A stretch of 40,680 nucleotides of DNA from Ferrimonas sp044433165 (GTDB lineage Bacteria > Pseudomonadota > Gammaproteobacteria > Enterobacterales > Shewanellaceae), in assembly GCA_044433165.1 (NCBI GenBank), contig JAWXTX010000013.1:1-40680 (forward strand), given 5' to 3'. How positions within the stretch are numbered: the first letter of the stretch is position 1; every line of letters begins with the position of its first letter. The notes under the pieces are model-generated. The model was not told the origin of the DNA, made no database searches, and saw only the letters and a list, made by a program, of their open reading frames with translations. Of this stretch, positions 24,147 through 32,590 are shown one piece after another. A program made the position numbers and the translations under genes.

Positions 24147-26486
24147 TTAGTTGGCCATACAGGGCGATGCCAACGCCCTTGAGGATGCCATCAACTTTTG
24201 CACCAAGGCCATAAAATCCGCTTCTGGCATCGCTTTGCCATACAAATAGCCTTGCCCTAATTGGCAACCAAGTTGCGTCAGCAATTCCGCTTGCCAAGTT
24301 TGCTCAATCCCTTCGGTTACCACCGTCATGCCCAGCGTGTGCGCCATCGCTAAAATGGCGCGCACCAATTCCGAATGGGCGCCGTTTTCTTGGATCGGGG
24401 TTAAAAAGGAACGGTCGATTTTTAATTCGACAAACGGAAATTGTTGCAAATAGCTTAAGCTGGAATAACCGGTGCCAAAGTCATCAATGGCCAAACTGAG
24501 GCCCATTTCAACCAATTGACGTAATTGCACCACTAACTCATCAATGTTGCCCACCAAGACGCTTTCGGTCAGTTCAATAATTAATCGCTGCGGCAATAAC
24601 CCTGATTGCTGCAAACATTGGCTGATGCCGGCGGCCAAGTCATCATAGTGTTTAAATTGGGCAGAAGAGACGTTGACCGAAACAGTTAAGGGGCCATAGA
24701 TTTGCCACTGAGCCGCTGCGTGACAACTTTTCACCAAGACCTGTTCACCTAATTGACCAATAAGGCCATTGCGCTCCGCCAGTGGAATAAACTCAACCGG
24801 TGAAATTTCGCCCAACTCAGGATCAAACCAACGCGCTAAGGCTTCCGCCCCCATAAGCCGCTGTTGTTGCAGATCCATAATCGGCTGGTAGTACACCTCT
24901 AATGTTTGGTTCGCTAATGCTTGGCGTAGTTTGTTGTCCAGTAAAATGCGCCGCTGCAACTGCACATCTAAGCGCTGTTCGTAAAAATGGTATCCATTGC
25001 GACCGCGCATTTTTACTTGATTCATGGCCACATCGGCTCGTTGCAACAGCTCTGCTGCGTTCTGGCCATCTTGTGGGTAGAGCGCCATACCAATACTGGT
25101 ACTCACAAAAAAATCATGATTATCAATAGTAAAAGGCACATCAAAGCATTGCAGTATTTGCTGTGCCCACCATTCAGCGTCTTCGCTATGGGTTAAATGC
25201 GGCACCACACAAAAGAAGACATCGCCCCCAAAACGCGCCAAGGTAGCGCCAGTGAGTACCATGTTTTGCAAACGTTCCGAGCATTGAATCAATAACTTGT
25301 CGCCCATCTGATGGCCGCGGGCATCGTTAATGTGTTTAAAGTTATCCAAATCAAACAACAGCAACAGCACTGAATCAGCCAAATGCTGGGCACGCTCTAA
25401 CGTCTGTTGCAGTAATTGTTGGCCTCGAACTCGATTGATTAATCCCGTTAAGCTGTCGTAATGCGCTTGATAGGCCAGATCACGCTCCGATTGTTGGCGC
25501 AGCGCAATCTCTTGGGCAAGTTGCTGGTTTTGCTCGGCCAACTGTTGTCGCTGCTGCATTCCTGTTGATAGCTGCGTTGTTAGCACCAAATTCCGCTTAC
25601 AACTGCTAAGCAGCAACCCAAAGCCCACCGTCATTCCCACACCAAGTAGGGAAATAGCCATTAAAAACCAATGGGATGATATTAGGACGCCATTGCTCGG
25701 TGGCGAAAAATGGCCTTCGATCCATAACGTGCTATCCGCTACGGGGATCCGCTGAGAATACAGCGCAGCATGGCTATCGGCATCAGCAAGGCTGTTCCAA
25801 ATCACCCATTGTTGGTGGCTATCCATTAGGGTAATGCGGCTGCCATGTTCTATCGACTCCTGTGATTGCAATAACGCCATTAACGTACTGGGCATTAATT
25901 GCGCGTACAACTCTGCCCCTTGCTGGTCAGGGTGGCGGATGTCAATTCGTTGCCAAAGCCCTTGCGATGGCGTGGCTGCAATAAAGGTAGCGCTTGGTTG
26001 CTGCTGCCATTGGCGTCGCACCAATAAGGGTGGAACCGTTGCCTCGCTGGTGGCGATCACTTGTTCGCCATCCACTAAAAATAACTGTTTAAACACCAGC
26101 AACTCAGAAACTCGCCATACCTTGGCTTGCTGTAAGCGTTGCACTAACGGTTCGGGGCTATCAACCAACCGATAATTCAAAGAAAGACGCAATGCTCGCT
26201 GCGATAAGTAGTTATGCACCGCAGTTTCTTGAGTCAAGCTCTCAAGGCTCACGCGACTGCTGACCAAAAGCAGTTCCAATTCACGAGCGTAACTTTCAAT
26301 ACGATGGGTAAACTGCTGTTGTTGATAATGGCGCAGCTGGTTTTGATTCACATAAGTAAGCAGCAATAACAGCAATAAATAACTGATAAGCAAGGTGCCA
26401 ACAACCACAAAGGCAATGCGAACTTTTCGATGGGCTAACGCATCCATTGCTTTGCTACTCCATGCCAACGGCCGCAGTGAAGCCAT
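24147..26486 (-). CDS. Membrane GGDEF-EAL protein, predicted c-di-GMP phosphodiesterase (degenerate GGDEF)
   Basis: Membrane sensor enzyme of 779 residues that probably hydrolyses cyclic di-GMP. Layout: N-terminal helix (~24-46), periplasmic sensor (~47-268), second helix (~269-290), a Gln-rich coiled coil (~295-335), GGDEF domain (~340-500), EAL domain (~515-770). The GGDEF signature reads GGDVF (420-424), so the essential glutamate is a valine and cyclase activity is not expected; it may still bind GTP and regulate the EAL domain. The EAL domain keeps its key motifs: EAL (548-550), a later ELTES, DDFGTGYSSLSYL, KIDRSF and TEGIEQ. The ATG at 26486 has no clear ribosome-binding site; an internal ATG at 26447 has GGAG ten bases upstream and is an alternative. 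It lies 180 bases upstream of the chemoreceptor gene in the same direction. Confidence 0.92.
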   Translation of the reverse strand: MASLRPLAWSSKAMDALAHRKVRIAFVVVGTLLISYLLLLLLLTYVNQNQLRHYQQQQFTHRIESYARELELLLVSSRVSLESLTQETAVHNYLSQRALRLSLNYRLVDSPEPLVQRLQQAKVWRVSELLVFKQLFLVDGEQVIATSEATVPPLLVRRQWQQQPSATFIAATPSQGLWQRIDIRHPDQQGAELYAQLMPSTLMALLQSQESIEHGSRITLMDSHQQWVIWNSLADADSHAALYSQRIPVADSTLWIEGHFSPPSNGVLISSHWFLMAISLLGVGMTVGFGLLLSSCKRNLVLTTQLSTGMQQRQQLAEQNQQLAQEIALRQQSERDLAYQAHYDSLTGLINRVRGQQLLQQTLERAQHLADSVLLLLFDLDNFKHINDARGHQMGDKLLIQCSERLQNMVLTGATLARFGGDVFFCVVPHLTHSEDAEWWAQQILQCFDVPFTIDNHDFFVSTSIGMALYPQDGQNAAELLQRADVAMNQVKMRGRNGYHFYEQRLDVQLQRRILLDNKLRQALANQTLEVYYQPIMDLQQQRLMGAEALARWFDPELGEISPVEFIPLAERNGLIGQLGEQVLVKSCHAAAQWQIYGPLTVSVNVSSAQFKHYDDLAAGISQCLQQSGLLPQRLIIELTESVLVGNIDELVVQLRQLVEMGLSLAIDDFGTGYSSLSYLQQFPFVELKIDRSFLTPIQENGAHSELVRAILAMAHTLGMTVVTEGIEQTWQAELLTQLGCQLGQGYLYGKAMPEADFMALVQKLMASSRALASPCMAN

Positions 26487-26839
26487 CTTACATACTGACC
26501 AAATGCCATTTTCGATGCCATAAAATCCTTATTAGGCGAGTGAGTTGGCCACCCATTGGCGCTCATCTAACGCACTTGTATGTGGCGATAGCTTGAACCC
26601 ATCAAATAACCGTAATCTCTCGTTGCTGCCTGCTTTCGCATGTTAAACTTTGATAATGCTTGTTTTCCTATCAAGGCATTCTAAGCAAAGTTAACCAACA
26701 CAAATTTTGATTTAGACAAGCAATCTCAGTGGTATTTACGGCGGTTCCAGCCATCAAAAAAGAAAATCGATAAATAGTTCACATTTTTGAAACACGTTAT
26801 TCCGTACACGCTGACTCACACTTTCACCCAAGGTTACCC
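26487..26839. other. Divergent intergenic region with a compound inverted repeat, upstream of the DEAD-box helicase
   Basis: 353 bases without a gene, holding promoters for the EAL gene (minus) and the helicase (plus). The notable structure is AACTTTG (26646-26652) pairing with CAAAGTT (26686-26692) and, inside it, AATGC (26655-26659) pairing with GCATT (26676-26680). If transcribed it would form an extended hairpin 150-190 bases before the helicase ATG. Confidence 0.45.
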
Positions 26840-28057
26840 ATGTTATTTGCGGATTTTTCCCTCTCTGATGCCTTGCTCAATCGTCTAACTGAATTGGGTT
26901 ATCAACAACCTACGCCAATTCAACAACAGGCCATCCCACTGATTTTGCAAGGCCATGATCTGCAAGCCACCGCACAAACGGGCACCGGTAAAACCGCGGC
27001 CTTTGGCGTGCCGTTATTGCAACAATTATTGTGCCGTCCTAACGAGGCACAGTGCCGAGCCTTGGTGCTGGTGCCAACGCGGGAATTAGCGCAACAGGTT
27101 GGGCAAAATTTGCAGCAATACGCCGCCCTAACCTCATTAAAAATATTGTCTTTATATGGCGGTATCGACTCGCAACAACAGCAACGACAGTTAGCCGCTG
27201 GCTGCGATCTGATTGTGGCAACCCCTGGGCGACTCTTGGATCATTGTCGGCAAGGTCACTTGCGCTTAAATCAAGTGCAATATTTGGTGCTGGATGAGGC
27301 GGATCGCATGCTGGATATGGGCTTTGCTGATGAGCTGTTCGCCATTTTGAAAAAATTGCCCAAAGAGCGACAAACTCTGCTGTTTTCGGCCACTCAAGAT
27401 CAGCGCATGCGCAGCTTTAGTCAGCGATTATTAGTGTCGCCCCGTGTCATCCAAACCGCTCCGCACAACAGCACAGTGAGCCACATTACTGAACGCGTCT
27501 ACAACATTGATAAAGAGCAAAAAGTGGCTGCTTTATGCCATTTGCTGCGCCAACACCAATGGCCACAAGCCCTCATTTTTAGTCGCAAGCGTGAAGAGGC
27601 CGATCAACTGGTGGCGCAGCTCAAACAGGCGCAATTTAATGCCGCTGCGCTGCATGCTGAGCTCAGCCAAAGCGTACGAGAACAGGTATTAACGCAATTT
27701 AGCCAAGGTCAATTAGCCTTACTGGTGGCCACCGATGTCGCTGCGCGTGGCTTAGACATCGACTCATTATCCGCCGTCATCAATATGGAACTGCCCTTTC
27801 GCAGTGAAGATTACGTTCACCGCATCGGCCGCACTGGTCGTGCCGGCCAATCAGGCCTTGCCATTTCGTTTTTAAGTGTGGATGATGAACCGCTGCTCAT
27901 TAAGCTTGAAAGCCTATTGGAACGGCGTTTACCACAACAATGGCTACCCGGTTTCGAACCGGATCTTAGCCGTGTTGCACCGGCTACCCGCAAAACTCGC
28001 CGTGGGGCATTAAAGCAACAAGCGCGCAAACAAGCGTTACAGCGAGGCCGCCACTAG
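26840..28057 (+). CDS. DEAD-box ATP-dependent RNA helicase (RhlE-like)
   Basis: ATP-dependent RNA unwinding enzyme, likely acting in ribosome assembly or RNA turnover. It has 405 residues, essentially the two RecA-like domains plus a short basic tail. Motifs in order: Q motif (GYQQPTPIQ), I AQTGTGKT (45-52), Ia PTRELA (79-84), TPGR (128-131), II DEAD (152-155), III SAT (183-185), V ATDVAARGLD (297-306), VI HRIGRTGR (327-334). The tail (KTRRGALKQQARKQALQRGRH at the end) is Arg/Lys-rich and may bind RNA. There is no room for the DbpA or DeaD RNA-binding domain, so RhlE or a related short helicase is the best match. AAGG lies seven bases before the ATG. The long structured leader suggests post-transcriptional control, an inference. 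Confidence 0.95.
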   Translation: MLFADFSLSDALLNRLTELGYQQPTPIQQQAIPLILQGHDLQATAQTGTGKTAAFGVPLLQQLLCRPNEAQCRALVLVPTRELAQQVGQNLQQYAALTSLKILSLYGGIDSQQQQRQLAAGCDLIVATPGRLLDHCRQGHLRLNQVQYLVLDEADRMLDMGFADELFAILKKLPKERQTLLFSATQDQRMRSFSQRLLVSPRVIQTAPHNSTVSHITERVYNIDKEQKVAALCHLLRQHQWPQALIFSRKREEADQLVAQLKQAQFNAAALHAELSQSVREQVLTQFSQGQLALLVATDVAARGLDIDSLSAVINMELPFRSEDYVHRIGRTGRAGQSGLAISFLSVDDEPLLIKLESLLERRLPQQWLPGFEPDLSRVAPATRKTRRGALKQQARKQALQRGRH

Positions 28058-28064
28058 CGATCTA

Positions 28065-28099
28065 TGTGGCATAGCATCTCTCTGCATGCCTATGCCACA
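28065..28099 (+). terminator. Hairpin after the helicase gene, possible terminator
   Basis: TGTGGCATAG (28065-28074) pairs perfectly with CTATGCCACA (28090-28099) around a 15-base loop, eight bases beyond the helicase stop. No U-tract follows, so it may be an mRNA-stabilising end or a Rho-dependent terminator. Confidence 0.4.
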
Positions 28100-28293
28100 C
28101 AACAATGCCGATATTAATAGTCAATACAATGGGTTACTCAGCTTACCAAGCCATCATTAACCCATAATTGACCAAAAAAAACACATTAAACACCAAAAAC
28201 ATAACTAATTAGATGGCATTAAAAAAAGCCGTGCTAATATAGCAAGTCGCAACACTTCCACCTTAGTAAGCACAGCCCAAAGTTAGTTATATC

Positions 28294-29823
28294 ATGCCGT
28301 CCAATAATCAAACTGTTTTGCTCCACACGTTGTTACGCACATTGCCTTTAGCAATCATTGCGGTGTTGTTGGCGGGCTTTGTTCTTTATCGCGTGTCGCT
28401 AAATCAACTCCAGCTTAATGCCATTGAAACGTTGCAAGATAAAGCAAGGCAAGATGTAGCCCATTTACAGCGGCGCTTAGCTAACAAGCAAGATTTAGTG
28501 CATTTTTTGGCCACCAATCCTTCAATAGCCAAAAGCTTATTAGGCGTTATTGATGCCAATATTTATTTAACGCCATTGCTGCAATCCATCAATCTAGAGG
28601 GCAATTTAGGCACGCTAGCCATCAGCAATGCACAAGGGGAGTTTTTGGCCACCACCCCCACTATTCCAGCCCATTTGCCCTCGGCGGCCACCATGGCACG
28701 CATCGTGGCCAAGGGCCAGCCGATCTCTAAATTTGACCAGCAAACCCTTTATTTAATCATGCCCATTCGGCATCACGGCCAACCCATTGGCGCCGTTCTA
28801 TTGATGTACCAACGCGCCGAATTACTGCAACTGCTACAGCTGGGCAATCTCAGCGGCGAAATGGCCATTTTAGATGCCAATGACCAGCCTATTTTGTATC
28901 GCCATGCCGATTTAGCGCAGGTGTATGCCATTTTAAATGGCGACCCACATTGGCTCCACATGATCAACCCATTGCCACTAGGTGAAGTGGGCAGTTACAA
29001 ACTGTTAAGTGTGATCTCTCGCAGTGATTTGGCGGTCTATCTGCAAAAGCAACGCTGGATCATCATTACTGCTGCGGTATTGAACTTATTTATTGTAATT
29101 ATCAGTGTGTTTTATACCGCCAATGCGGTTCGCACGCCACTTAGACGGTTATCCAGCGGCATTCAGCACATTCGTAACAGCGGCGATTTAAGCCATCGGA
29201 TCAATACCAATGGCCCTAAAGAACTGACTCAAATTGAAAACGCTTTTAACCAGCTGACCTCAGAGCTGGAAGCCTCGATATACCGTTCGAAGCACGATGC
29301 CTTAACGCAACTGGCCAACCGTGGTGAATTTGATCAGGTTCTAGAGCAAGAGTGGCGACGGGCGATCCGCATGCAAAAGCCATTAACCCTGTTATTAATG
29401 GATGTGGATCACTTCAAAGCCTACAACGACTTTTATGGCCACCCACAAGGGGATCAATGTTTAAAGGCGGTTGCGAAGGTGATTTCGGAAAGTTGCCTGC
29501 GTTCGATGGATGGCTGCTTCCGGTATGGTGGCGAGGAGTTTGCGGTGCTCTTACCGGAAACCAAGTCAGGGGCAGCAGTCGCCTATAAATTATTGCAAGC
29601 CATGGCAGCGGCTAAGGTGCCCCATGAACGCTCCAGTTGCAGCCAGTGGGTGTCAATGAGTATTGGTTGTGCCACCCTCATTCCAAGCATTGAAGACAGC
29701 AGTACTCAGTTGCTGGATTTGGCCGACCAAGCGCTGTATCAAGCCAAGGAAGCGGGACGCAACACCTTTAAAATTGCGGAGATCCCAGCCTCGTTCATCA
29801 CGCCAGATGAGGCGTCAGAGTAA
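28294..29823 (+). CDS. Membrane diguanylate cyclase (periplasmic sensor-HAMP-GGDEF)
   Basis: Synthesises cyclic di-GMP from two GTP in response to a periplasmic cue. It has 509 residues: an N-terminal membrane helix (~10-33), a periplasmic Cache-like sensor (~34-250), a second helix (~254-278), HAMP (~279-335, starting RTPLRRLSSGI), and a GGDEF domain (~340-500). The active site reads GGEEF (412-416) and is intact. RSMD at 403-406 is exactly five residues upstream, which is the inhibitory I-site (RxxD), so product inhibition by c-di-GMP is expected. LLLMDVDHFKAYND supplies the metal-binding aspartates. No strong ribosome-binding site is visible, so translation may be low. It is followed by its own terminator. 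Confidence 0.95.
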   Translation: MPSNNQTVLLHTLLRTLPLAIIAVLLAGFVLYRVSLNQLQLNAIETLQDKARQDVAHLQRRLANKQDLVHFLATNPSIAKSLLGVIDANIYLTPLLQSINLEGNLGTLAISNAQGEFLATTPTIPAHLPSAATMARIVAKGQPISKFDQQTLYLIMPIRHHGQPIGAVLLMYQRAELLQLLQLGNLSGEMAILDANDQPILYRHADLAQVYAILNGDPHWLHMINPLPLGEVGSYKLLSVISRSDLAVYLQKQRWIIITAAVLNLFIVIISVFYTANAVRTPLRRLSSGIQHIRNSGDLSHRINTNGPKELTQIENAFNQLTSELEASIYRSKHDALTQLANRGEFDQVLEQEWRRAIRMQKPLTLLLMDVDHFKAYNDFYGHPQGDQCLKAVAKVISESCLRSMDGCFRYGGEEFAVLLPETKSGAAVAYKLLQAMAAAKVPHERSSCSQWVSMSIGCATLIPSIEDSSTQLLDLADQALYQAKEAGRNTFKIAEIPASFITPDEASE

Positions 29824-29844
29824 GCGCGTGAGCCAACGACTTAA

Positions 29845-29877
29845 ACAGAGCGGTGCTGATGCACCGCTCTGTGTTTT
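29845..29877 (+). terminator. Intrinsic terminator of the diguanylate cyclase gene
   Basis: ACAGAGCGGTGC (29845-29856) pairs perfectly with GCACCGCTCTGT (29861-29872) around TGAT, followed by GTTTT. It also separates the convergent YbjN-like gene. Confidence 0.85.
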
Positions 29878-29898
29878 AGGGGGCATCAACAAGCGTCG

Positions 29899-30357
29899 TT
29901 AATAGCCCATTTGCTGGGCAAATTGGTGCATTGAGGCAAACCACCATTCAACGGTGTCCTTAAAGTTATCGCGGGTAACGCCCAAGTGTAAATTCACCGC
30001 CATCTCAATGGTTGGGTCTCCAACTTCATCAAAAAACGCCTTACCGTAACGGCTGCGGCTGTTCCAATGGTTGATAAACCCTAAATCGACCCCGGCATTT
30101 TCCCAAGCGGCATTAAAGATCAGATCTCGGCAAGCAAGCCCCTGCTCACAACCGTAAAAGCGCACGGTATAGATGGCTCCCTGATAGCGCCCGATGATCA
30201 GGGGGTCCCCCACCGGATCTTGTTGTAATAACGCATCGCCATGCGCCTGCATGATTTTTGTTAAATTAGCCGGATCGGTTGCATCAACGAGTGTATCCGC
30301 CAGCGCTAAGCACGGCATCAGTACCAATCCAAGCCACCACTGTCGTTGCCATACCAT
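29899..30357 (-). CDS. Periplasmic YbjN-domain protein
   Basis: Exported protein of 152 residues. The ATG at 30357 (GGAG five bases upstream) gives a clean signal peptide, MVWQRQWWLGLVLMPCLALA, cut before DTLVDA; an upstream extension to 30435 would hide it. The mature part matches the YbjN fold: a helix IMQAHG, the DPVGDPLIIGRYQGAIYTVRFYGC strand pair, a Cys pair (GCEQGLAC), ENAGVDLGFINHWN, and TIEMAVNLHLGVTRDNFKDTVEWW. YbjN proteins are poorly understood; the E. coli member affects motility, biofilm and stress phenotypes when overproduced, but it is cytoplasmic, unlike this secreted one. The two cysteines may form a disulphide. It is convergent with the cyclase gene. Confidence 0.8.
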   Translation of the reverse strand: MVWQRQWWLGLVLMPCLALADTLVDATDPANLTKIMQAHGDALLQQDPVGDPLIIGRYQGAIYTVRFYGCEQGLACRDLIFNAAWENAGVDLGFINHWNSRSRYGKAFFDEVGDPTIEMAVNLHLGVTRDNFKDTVEWWFASMHQFAQQMGY

Positions 30358-30484
30358 AGCTGCTCCAAAATCGTTAACGGCAACTAAGTTTAGGCCGAAG
30401 ATCCGTTGACGACTGAATTCAATGGTGAATGACACGCAACTGGCGGCTCATGGTTAGTTCAAGCCGCCTAACAATGAAAACGCT

Positions 30485-31174
30485 TTAGCGAACAGAGGCG
30501 ATTTCCGCAGGCGTTAACCAGCGCCATTGCCCCGGCGCTAAGTTAAGATCGAGTTCAATAGCGCCCACTTGTTCACGATGCAGCGCCAGTACTTTATTGC
30601 CTAACGCTGCCATCATCCGCTTCACTTGATGGTATTTGCCTTCGCTGATGGTCAAGAGCACTTCAGTATCACTTAAGCGCACCAGTTTGGCTGGACGTGT
30701 CAGACCATCCCGATGCAGTTCAATACCTGCGGCGCAGCGCTGCTCAGCATCGGCACATAATGGCGTGGCAAGTTGTATTCGGTAACGTTTTTCACAGTGG
30801 TGATTTGGCGAAGTGATCCGATGGCACCATTGGCCATCTTCAGATAACAACACCAGCCCCGTGGTGTCTGCATCTAAACGGCCGGCGATGCGCAGCCGCT
30901 GATTTTGCGGTAAGGCAATCAGCCCTAAAATAGAGGGGTAGTGCTCATCGATGTTGGAGCATAACGTGTCTTTGGGTTTATGCAGCATCAAGTAGCGCGT
31001 TGGAATGTGGCCTACTGTTTCTCCGTACCAACAGACATCAGTGTCGTCCGTTACTTGAAAACCGGGATCGGTGATCACCACATCGTTGCAGGTAATGGCG
31101 CCATTTTTTAGCTCACGCTTGGCAAGGCTGCGAGATAACTCGGTGTTATCCGCAAGGTATTTATCTAATCGCAT
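30485..31174 (-). CDS. rsuA: 16S rRNA pseudouridine(516) synthase
   Basis: Converts a uridine in helix 18 of 16S rRNA to pseudouridine (516 in E. coli). It has 229 residues from the ATG at 31174, which begins with the S4-like RNA-binding domain (MRLDKYLADNTELSRS); an in-frame extension to 31294 is not supported and would overlap the next gene. The catalytic motif is AGRLDADTTGLVLLSEDG with Asp101, close to Asp102 of E. coli RsuA. EGKYHQVKRMMAALGN near the C-terminus is the second family signature. The YjeH-like gene lies 77 bases upstream in the same direction, so the two could be co-transcribed. Confidence 0.92.
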   Translation of the reverse strand: MRLDKYLADNTELSRSLAKRELKNGAITCNDVVITDPGFQVTDDTDVCWYGETVGHIPTRYLMLHKPKDTLCSNIDEHYPSILGLIALPQNQRLRIAGRLDADTTGLVLLSEDGQWCHRITSPNHHCEKRYRIQLATPLCADAEQRCAAGIELHRDGLTRPAKLVRLSDTEVLLTISEGKYHQVKRMMAALGNKVLALHREQVGAIELDLNLAPGQWRWLTPAEIASVR

Positions 31175-31251
31175 GGCACTCTCACCCAACGCAGATGGAA
31201 AAACCGCATTATCCGATTTTTCACGTGTTTCCGCTGTAGGATTTTGCCAAT

Positions 31252-32496
31252 TTAAGGCGCGGCGGCGGAATGAGGCTGCGGTTTGCGCCACCACAGCAGT
31301 AACATCACCGCGATCATCGCCACCAAGCCATAGAGCATTTGAGCGCCCAAACTCAGCCCAAACAGCGCCATTAACAATGCCGCGACCAAGGCAATGGCCT
31401 TGGTTTTAGGCCCTAACAGACGGTAACCGGCCAGCATGGATAAGCCATACACCAACACAAAAATGCCATTAGAGGGCGCAAGCAGGTGTTCAAAATCCCA
31501 CGCTAACCCGTAAGCCAGCACTAACGAACTGATTTGCAATGATGCCAGTAATATCATTGCGCGTTGCGGCAGGCGTTGTCGATTCAATTGAGCGCAAGCA
31601 CGCGGCAAATAGCCTTGCTCAGCCAAGCGCCACAATAAGCGCGCCATCGAATTAAAATAGGTATTCATGGTGGCGATCCCCGCCAGCACCCCTAAGCCAC
31701 CGATGCAAAGCGCGCCAATAGGGCCAAACGTGTGGGTGGCCAGCCCCGCCATCGCTAAGCCTTGTGCCGTGCCACTTGCGCCATCAAGTAGCAAACAAGT
31801 CGCCACCAAATAAATGGCCGCCACCAACAACAATCCAATCATCATTGCCGGCAGAAAATCACGTTGAGGCCGTTTAAATTCCGCCGATAAGTGACTAAAC
31901 GCCTCGATGCCTAAAAACGCCCACAGCGCCACTCCCGCCGCCGTCAATACCGATGGAGAGCGGATGGCATCGAATTGAGGCCATCGCAACACCTCTAAAT
32001 TCCCCACCAGCAATAGAGCAAACAAAATTAAGATGAGGCCAGTCAGCCATAGCTGTAATTGCCCCGACAGTTGTAAGCCACGCAGACTCACCCACACAAG
32101 GCTGACACTGATACCAATGCCCAAGGCCAATTTATGCTCCGCCGTTAACGGCACCAGCGCTTCGGCAAAGGCCAGTGTCATCATCATGGCTGCGGGTAAA
32201 CCGATGGGTGACACCGCCAAAAACAGCAGCCCGATTGCCGCACCCGCTCGTGGCCCAAAGGCCAAACGAACGAAGGTTGCCGGCCCACCTGCATCGGGGT
32301 AACGCTGCCCTAATTGGGCAAAAACCCACGTAATGGGCAACATCACCAGCAGCAATAACAACCACGCCCCAATCGCGCCATCACTGGCTAAACGCACCGT
32401 TAACTGCGGCAAAATAAACACACTGGTGCCCAACAGCGAGGTAGTGAGTAGGCCAATACCTTGCCATAACGTGATAGTGGGGGTTAATTGATTCAT
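31252..32496 (-). CDS. yjeH: APC-family amino acid transporter, YjeH-like exporter
   Basis: Inner-membrane transporter with 11-12 hydrophobic helices, 414 residues. The N-terminus WQGIGLLTTSLLGTSVFILP, the FAQLGQRYPDAGGPATFVRLAFG segment and the SPIGLPAA stretch match E. coli YjeH, which exports methionine and branched-chain amino acids. ALWAFLGIEAFSHLSAEFK is a second APC signature. Substrate is inferred from resemblance only. The next gene in the same direction is rsuA; the gap upstream to the DUF3131 gene is only 94 bases, so all three may belong to one minus-strand transcript, though their functions are unrelated. Confidence 0.85.
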   Translation of the reverse strand: MNQLTPTITLWQGIGLLTTSLLGTSVFILPQLTVRLASDGAIGAWLLLLLVMLPITWVFAQLGQRYPDAGGPATFVRLAFGPRAGAAIGLLFLAVSPIGLPAAMMMTLAFAEALVPLTAEHKLALGIGISVSLVWVSLRGLQLSGQLQLWLTGLILILFALLLVGNLEVLRWPQFDAIRSPSVLTAAGVALWAFLGIEAFSHLSAEFKRPQRDFLPAMMIGLLLVAAIYLVATCLLLDGASGTAQGLAMAGLATHTFGPIGALCIGGLGVLAGIATMNTYFNSMARLLWRLAEQGYLPRACAQLNRQRLPQRAMILLASLQISSLVLAYGLAWDFEHLLAPSNGIFVLVYGLSMLAGYRLLGPKTKAIALVAALLMALFGLSLGAQMLYGLVAMIAVMLLLWWRKPQPHSAAAP

Positions 32497-32590
32497 CCCT
32501 GATACTCAACTTAAATACCGCAATAAAGCGGCCAGTATAACGAGTTAACAAGCCAAGCATGAATAAATAATCAGCGTCAACGGTTCGCTT

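Noticed and set aside
28058..28293. Possible riboswitch-like region before the diguanylate cyclase gene
   Set aside because: Only one hairpin is visible (listed as a possible terminator); no conserved riboswitch core (such as GEMM) could be recognised.
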